NCBI RefSeq assembly: GCF_002220365.1
Contig: NZ_MTHB01000235.1
Span: 1 to 36,306 of the forward strand
Direction: 5' to 3'
From: Caballeronia sordidicola
Lineage (GTDB): Bacteria > Pseudomonadota > Gammaproteobacteria > Burkholderiales > Burkholderiaceae
Length of the DNA stretch: 36,306 nt
Below are positions 32,227 through 36,306 of this stretch, in pieces. The notes under the pieces are model-generated. The model saw only the letters and a program-made list of their open reading frames with translations, was not told the DNA's origin and made no database searches. A program made the translations under genes and the position numbers. The stretch's first letter is position 1, and each line of letters begins with the position of its first letter.

Positions 32227-33022
32227 TTCCGCGTCGCCAGCGGGCAAGCCCGCTGGCATGCGCTTGCCGCCCGGCATCTATGGCGTGGTTGGCATTGTCG
32301 CGGCAGGCGCCGCTTTGTGGTCACTCGCGCCCGAAGCCGGCTCGCGCGGTGAGACGCTGGCACGCCTCGTAGAATGGGCACCGGCATTGGCGCACGGCTT
32401 CGCTATGAACGTGCTTATCAGCATAGGCGCGATTTTTATAGGGACAATGATCGGGCTGCTTGCAGGCGCGCTCGCGATGTCCAAATCGTTCGCGGGGCGG
32501 TTGGCTCGACTGTGGATTGTCGCGTTTCGAAATGCGCCATGGCTCGTGCTGATCTACTTCACGACCTATGTGTTCCCCTTCGAGATCCGCGTCTTCGGCA
32601 CTACCGTGCCGTTTCCGGACTGGCTAAAGGTCATGCTCGGGCTTGCTCTGCCGGCCAGCGCGAACATAGCGGAAGTATTTCGCGGCGCGGTTGCCTCCAT
32701 CCCGTCAGCGCAGTGGGAAGCGGCGGCCTCGCTGGCGTTTTCCCGTTGGCAAATCCTGCTGAAGATAGTCGTGCCGCAATGCGTTCGCCGCATGTTGCCG
32801 CCGTGGATGAACGTGTACGCGATTATCACCATGGGCACCGCGCTGTCGTCGCTGGTCGGCATCCATGACCTGCTGGACACCGCGCAGATCGCCAGCAGCA
32901 CGGTCGCACGCAGCAGCTTTACGGTGCTGACCTACGTCGCCACGCTCGTGATCTTCTTCGCCTACTGCTATCCAATTTCGTGGCTCACGCGGACGTTCGA
33001 AAAACGGCTGAGGACCGCATAA
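32216..33022 (+). CDS. Polar amino-acid ABC permease (HisQ/GlnP-type), subunit 2
   Basis: The 268-residue inner-membrane protein has about five to six spans and the conserved elements FRNAPWLVLIYFTTYVFPF and the cytoplasmic loop EAAASLAFSRWQILLKIVVP. The ATG at 32216 overlaps the upstream permease gene by 11 bases. It is the last gene of this operon; tauA begins 145 bases further on behind its own promoter. Confidence 0.9.
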   Translation: MATDSASPAGKPAGMRLPPGIYGVVGIVAAGAALWSLAPEAGSRGETLARLVEWAPALAHGFAMNVLISIGAIFIGTMIGLLAGALAMSKSFAGRLARLWIVAFRNAPWLVLIYFTTYVFPFEIRVFGTTVPFPDWLKVMLGLALPASANIAEVFRGAVASIPSAQWEAAASLAFSRWQILLKIVVPQCVRRMLPPWMNVYAIITMGTALSSLVGIHDLLDTAQIASSTVARSSFTVLTYVATLVIFFAYCYPISWLTRTFEKRLRTA

Positions 33023-33087
33023 AGCGCGGGCCCGATGCTTCCAACGCTACGTGTAAAGCAACGCTTGAGCAACGTCATTTGCAACGC

Positions 33088-33129
33088 ACGAATGCTTCTA
33101 ACCGCTTGAGCGCGGATTGCTTATAGTCG
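33088..33129 (+). promoter_or_regulatory. Box ACGAATGCTT and -10-like element upstream of tauABC
   Basis: ACGAATGCTT (33088-33097) is followed after 22 bases by CTTATAGTCG (33120-33129), in which TATAGT (33122-33127) is a good -10. The predicted transcript start is about 35 bases before the tauA ATG. The same arrangement stands before the amino-acid ATPase operon. The -35 position (TAACCG) is poor, fitting an activator such as CysB or Cbl (inference; these control tau genes in E. coli). Confidence 0.55.
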
Positions 33130-33167
33130 AAACCCTTTCACAAGACACACTTGAACCGGGGCTTCCG

Positions 33168-34187
33168 ATGAAACGCTTTTTCTCCTCCCTGCGCGCGTGC
33201 GCCGGCGTTGCACTCTTCGCCGTGGCCACGAGCGCCGCTCACGCGCAGTCGCGTGAAGTCGTGATCGGTTACCAGGACATGGTCGTCCCCTGGCGTTACG
33301 CTCAAGTGAGCGGCGCAGTGGAGAAAGCGACGGGCTATAAGGTGACGTATCGCAAGCTTGGCAGCGGCGCCGACGTGATCCGCGCGCTCGCATCCGGTTC
33401 GATTCAGCTGGGTGAAGCCGGTTCAAGCCCGATCGCGGCCGGCCTCTCGCAAGGCGTGGACATCTCCCTGTTCTGGATCCTCGACAACATCAACGACGCC
33501 GAGGCACTCGTTGCCCGAGACGGCTCGGGCGTGACCAAGATAAGCGATCTCAAGGGCAAGAAGATCGGCCTGCCGTTCGTCTCTACCTCTCACTTCCATG
33601 CGCTCGTCGCCTTGCAAAATGCCGGCGTCGATCCGTCGACGGTGAAGATCCTCAACCTGCGGCCGCCCGAAGTGGCCGCGGCATGGGAACGCGGTGACAT
33701 TGACGCCACTTATATCTGGGACCCGGTGCTGGCGAAGGTCAAGAAGAACGGCAAGGTACTGATCACATCGGGCGAAGTGGCGAAGGAAACCGGCAAGGCA
33801 ACCTTCGATGGTTTCGCCGTCAGCCGCAAGTTCGCGCAGGATAACGATGCATTCGTGACGGGCCTGGTCAAGGTGCTCGCCGCCACCGACGCCCAGTATC
33901 GCGATCACAAATCCGCCTGGACAGCCGGGTCGAAGCAGGTCGAAGGCGTGGCGCAAGAATCGGGCGCAACCGCCGCCGACGTGCCCGCGAGTCTCGCGCT
34001 TTACGCCTTCCCGACACTCACCGAACAGGCTTCACCGGCCTGGCTTGGCGGTGGCGCTCAGTCGGGTGCCGCGAAGTCGTTGGCAGCCACTGCGGCGTTC
34101 CTGAAGACGCAGGGCACGATCCAGAACCTGCTGCCCGACTATTCGGTCGGCGTCGACCCACGCTTCGTACAGCAAGCATCGCGATGA
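33168..34187 (+). CDS. tauA: Taurine ABC transporter substrate-binding protein TauA
   Basis: The 339-residue periplasmic protein begins with a Sec signal (MKRFFSSLRACAGVALF, cleaved near AAHAQS). The mature part carries TauA hallmarks: VVIGYQDMVVPWRYAQ, TGYKVTYRKLGSGADVIRAL, GSSPIAAGLSQGVD, and RPPEVAAAWERGDIDATYIWDPVL. TauA delivers taurine to the TauBC importer under sulfate starvation. The ATG at 33168 is preferred because the frame before it is not signal-like. It overlaps tauB (ATGA). No taurine dioxygenase gene (tauD) follows within the window. Confidence 0.93.
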   Translation: MKRFFSSLRACAGVALFAVATSAAHAQSREVVIGYQDMVVPWRYAQVSGAVEKATGYKVTYRKLGSGADVIRALASGSIQLGEAGSSPIAAGLSQGVDISLFWILDNINDAEALVARDGSGVTKISDLKGKKIGLPFVSTSHFHALVALQNAGVDPSTVKILNLRPPEVAAAWERGDIDATYIWDPVLAKVKKNGKVLITSGEVAKETGKATFDGFAVSRKFAQDNDAFVTGLVKVLAATDAQYRDHKSAWTAGSKQVEGVAQESGATAADVPASLALYAFPTLTEQASPAWLGGGAQSGAAKSLAATAAFLKTQGTIQNLLPDYSVGVDPRFVQQASR

Positions 34188-34975
34188 GCACGCTGGACAT
34201 TCGCGGCCTCGGCGTGACCTATGAGGGCGCGGCAACGGCCGCTCTGGAGGGCGTCGATCTGCAGATCGACAGTGGCGAGTTCGTGGTGGCGCTTGGTGCC
34301 TCCGGATGCGGCAAGACAACGCTGCTGAACTGCCTCGCAGGCTTCATCGATCCGACAGCCGGCGAGGCGCGTCTGAATGGTGAACCGATCGTCGGGCCCG
34401 GTGCCGAACGCGGTGTCGTGTTTCAGAAATATGCGCTGATGCCGTGGCTCGATGTGATCGACAACGTCGCGCTCGGACTTCGTTTTCAGGGCGTGGGCCG
34501 GACGCGGCGCCGTGAGATAGCGCGTGAAACGCTGGCCCTGGTCGGCTTGGAAAAACACGCCAATGCGCGGGTCTATGCGCTCTCGGGCGGCATGCAGCAA
34601 CGCGTGGGTATCGCACGCGCGCTTGCGAGCGATCCGCAGGTGCTGCTGATGGATGAACCGATGGGCGCGCTCGATGCACTTACGCGCGAGACCATGCAGG
34701 AACTCGTGCTCGATGTATGGGGACGTACCCGCAAGACCATTTTCTTCATCACGCATAGCGTGGAAGAAGCGTTGTTCCTCGCGACGCGGCTGGTCCTGAT
34801 GACACCGGGTCCCGGCCGGATCGCCGAAAGCCACGCGTTGCCGTTCGCGCGGCAGTTTCTCGAATCGCGCGATGCGCGCGCGGTGAAGTCATCGCCCGCG
34901 TTCATTGAATGGCGCGAGCGGCTGGTTCACCGGCTGCATGACGGGTCCCACGCTACGCTGCAGGAGGTGAGCTGA
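34184..34975 (+). CDS. tauB: Taurine ABC transporter ATPase TauB
   Basis: The 263-residue ATPase has Walker A GASGCGKTT, Q-loop FQKYALMPWLDVIDN, signature LSGGMQQRVGIARAL, Walker B LLMDEPMGALDALTR and switch His in FFITHSVEEALFLATR. The Tyr-Ala-Leu-Met-Pro-Trp stretch is typical of TauB. It overlaps the tauA stop by four bases and shares one base with the tauC start, so the three are translated as a coupled set. Confidence 0.93.
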   Translation: MSTLDIRGLGVTYEGAATAALEGVDLQIDSGEFVVALGASGCGKTTLLNCLAGFIDPTAGEARLNGEPIVGPGAERGVVFQKYALMPWLDVIDNVALGLRFQGVGRTRRREIARETLALVGLEKHANARVYALSGGMQQRVGIARALASDPQVLLMDEPMGALDALTRETMQELVLDVWGRTRKTIFFITHSVEEALFLATRLVLMTPGPGRIAESHALPFARQFLESRDARAVKSSPAFIEWRERLVHRLHDGSHATLQEVS

Positions 34976-35826
34976 TGAGTTCGATCGACTCGCTGCCGTC
35001 CACTGTCGCCGCGTCGCAAGCCAAGCGCCGGCGCAAGCCGCGACGCGGCCTTCCGGGCGAAGGTCCGACCGCGGCCCTGAGTGTGGTGTCGGTCGCGGCG
35101 ATTGCGGCGCTCTGGTGGGCGGCAACGTCTTTTCATTGGGTCGCGCCGCTTTTCCTGCCTTCGCCACAAGCGGTGTGGAGTGCATTTATTAATGCGTGGA
35201 ATGGCCGTATTCAAGGCGGTCTGCCGCTGTCCGAGCATTTGCTGTGGAGCGCCATTCGCGTGTTCGGTGCGTTCTCGTTAGCAAGCTTGACAGCCGTGCC
35301 TGTCGGCATCCTGATGGGGGTAAGCCGCATTGCGCGGGGCCTGCTCGATCCGCCGCTGGAGTTTTACCGGCCGTTGCCGCCGCTTGCATATTTACCGCTG
35401 GTCGTGATCTGGTTCGGTATCGATGAAACCGCGAAGCTGATCGTGATCTATCTCGCCTGCTTCGCACCGATCGCGATGGCTGCACGGGCAGGCGCCCGGA
35501 GCGCCACCGCTGAGCAGGTGAACGCCGCGTATTCACTAGGCGGGAGCTTTGCGCAGGTCGTGCGTTTCGTCGTGCTGCCGGCCGCGTTACCCGAGATCCT
35601 GACGGGCTTGCGGATCGCTATCGGGTTCGGCTGGACGACGCTCGTCGCGGCCGAGATGGTGGCGGCAACAGCGGGACTCGGGCAGATGGTGCTGAACGCA
35701 TCGAGCTTTCTCAGAACCGATGTTGTGGTGATGGGGATTGTGTTGATCGGCTTGATTGCGTGGACCTTCGATTTAGGTATGCGCGCGCTGGAACGACGGT
35801 TGGTGCCCTGGCGCGGGAAGGCTTGA
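34975..35826 (+). CDS. tauC: Taurine ABC transporter permease TauC
   Basis: The 283-residue inner-membrane protein has about six spans and a basic N-terminal tail (KRRRKPRRG). Family elements are VAPLFLPSPQAVWSAF, YRPLPPLAYLPLVVIWFGID, and the ATPase-contacting loop AAYSLGGSFAQVVRFVVLPAALPEI. Its ATG shares one base with the tauB stop (TGATG). It is the last recognised full gene on the plus strand; the remaining 480 bases hold repeats. Confidence 0.93.
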   Translation: MSSIDSLPSTVAASQAKRRRKPRRGLPGEGPTAALSVVSVAAIAALWWAATSFHWVAPLFLPSPQAVWSAFINAWNGRIQGGLPLSEHLLWSAIRVFGAFSLASLTAVPVGILMGVSRIARGLLDPPLEFYRPLPPLAYLPLVVIWFGIDETAKLIVIYLACFAPIAMAARAGARSATAEQVNAAYSLGGSFAQVVRFVVLPAALPEILTGLRIAIGFGWTTLVAAEMVAATAGLGQMVLNASSFLRTDVVVMGIVLIGLIAWTFDLGMRALERRLVPWRGKA

Positions 35827-35886
35827 GGAGGGGGCGGGTTCGCTCGCGCCGGTGGACCGGGTTTGGGGGTGTTTGCTGGCTGGGGG

Positions 35887-36022
35887 TTAGCGGTCGGAGT
35901 CAGTGCCGGGTTGCTAGGTTCCTGCGTTAGCGGTCTGGGTCAATGCCGGGTTGCTAGATTCCTGCGCTAGCGGTCTGGGTCAATGCCGGGTTGCTGCTTT
36001 CGGTCTTAGCGGTCTGCGTGAG
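35887..36022. repeat. 40-bp tandem repeat, about 3.3 copies
   Basis: Each unit contains TAGCGGTCTGGGTCAATGCC followed by GGGTTGCT and TTCCTGCG. Units start at 35887, 35927, 35967 and about 36006. Units 2 and 3 are nearly identical over the first 29 bases, unit 1 differs at a few positions and the last is partial. The period is exactly 40 for the first two steps and 39 for the last. Confidence 0.85.
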
Positions 36023-36071
36023 TCGGATGTTTTCTTTAGCACTGTTAGCCACTGTGCGTGGCGGCACGTCA

Positions 36072-36097
36072 TTTCTTTGTCCAAAGCGACAAAGAAA
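36072..36097. repeat. Perfect 10-bp inverted repeat (hairpin)
   Basis: TTTCTTTGTC (36072-36081) and GACAAAGAAA (36088-36097) are perfect reverse complements around a six-base loop. The AAAGAAA motif recurs directly after it at about 36105-36111. It could end transcripts arriving from either side but lacks a clean T-run, or it could be part of a dispersed repeat. Confidence 0.6.
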
Positions 36098-36155
36098 CGA
36101 AGCAAAGAAAACGCTTTCAAACCACGCTACCCTAAGTGTCCACAGCGTGCAGTTT

Positions 36156-36251
36156 TCATTCATAGGTGCCCCAAAAGCACGGTGCTCGCCAGAGCCACGG
36201 ATGTTTGAACCCCTCCTTCTCGCGAATCCTGACATAGACACGCTTCGCCAT
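36156..36251 (-). CDS. Possible 31-residue protein, unrecognised
   Basis: From the ATG at 36251 the minus strand encodes MAKRVYVRIREKEG, continuing to a Trp-rich end with KHPWLWRAPCFWG, and stops at 36156. The start is highly basic and the end aromatic, unlike random GC-rich translation. There is no strong ribosome site. It lies in a repeat-rich region, so it may be part of a dispersed element rather than a gene. Confidence 0.3.
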   Translation of the reverse strand: MAKRVYVRIREKEGFKHPWLWRAPCFWGTYE

Positions 36252-36306
36252 CAGTGCTCTCGGGCAAGCACTATTTGTCCAGGAACCAGCACGGCCTCAC
36301 GCGTAT

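Larger units (their letters stand above)
35827..36306. other. Repeat-rich intergenic region after tauC
   Basis: These 480 bases have no well supported gene. They hold a 40-bp tandem repeat, a perfect hairpin at 36072-36097 and one possible 31-codon ORF, all described separately. The layout resembles Burkholderia intergenic repeat elements, from memory rather than comparison. Confidence 0.5.

Noticed and set aside
35954..36241. 95-codon minus-strand ORF over the tandem repeat and hairpin
   Set aside because: It translates the repeat region with no domain or ribosome site; repeat-derived frames are not good evidence for a gene.
1..36306. CRISPR array, tRNA, rRNA or phage genes
   Set aside because: No regularly spaced dyad repeats with unique spacers, no recognisable tRNA arms and no phage structural or integrase genes were seen. 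The only tandem repeat has no spacers.

Overview
The window looks like chromosomal DNA of a Burkholderiaceae member, most likely Paraburkholderia or Caballeronia. The basis is high GC content, the codon bias of every real gene, dense short operons with many LysR/AraC/TetR/MocR regulators, and the sequence character of the sulfur-acquisition and taurine genes. No rRNA, tRNA, CRISPR array or phage module was found. The left edge is the end of a Tn5/IS50-like IS4-family insertion sequence.

Left part (about 1-9,160). The IS end has cut the last codons from a LivG-type ABC ATPase. That gene is the third of a tightly coupled minus-strand operon: sfnG (dimethylsulfone monooxygenase), a degenerate AMP-ligase-like gene, then livG. 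A DszC/SfnB-like acyl-CoA-dehydrogenase-fold monooxygenase is divergent from sfnG. A second divergent unit follows: a LysR regulator against a glutathione S-transferase and a three-domain flavoprotein (PNPOx-like, ferredoxin reductase, 2Fe-2S ferredoxin).

Middle part (about 8,960-20,170). This is a mosaic of small regulator/effector units: an NmrA-like oxidoreductase with a coupled small membrane protein, divergent from AraC-MFS; an MFS exporter divergent from a TetR regulator with a palindrome between them; a stand-alone membrane module resembling the haem-type N-terminus of some class III adenylate cyclases; an orphan MurA paralogue; a beheaded gamma-glutamyltranspeptidase remnant; a frameshifted GNAT acetyltransferase divergent from a MocR regulator.

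Right part (about 20,200-35,830). This is a dense organosulfur block: an SsuABC-type transporter with a flavin monooxygenase; a minus-strand operon of amino-acid ABC ATPase, cysteine-dioxygenase-like cupin, cystathionine beta-lyase-like enzyme, four-domain rhodanese protein and a periplasmic binding protein; a divergent plus-strand operon with a second binding protein and the two permeases; and tauABC. The ATPase on one strand and the permeases on the other appear to form one split transporter with two alternative binding proteins. A 10-base box followed 22-23 bases later by a -10-like element lies upstream of both the ATPase operon and tauABC, which suggests common control. The most interesting candidate system is this split transporter with its thiol, C-S lyase and sulfurtransferase enzymes: a probable pathway for taking up and dismantling a sulfur amino acid or its derivative.

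The last 480 bases carry about 3.3 copies of a 40-bp tandem repeat, a perfect hairpin and one possible 31-residue ORF.
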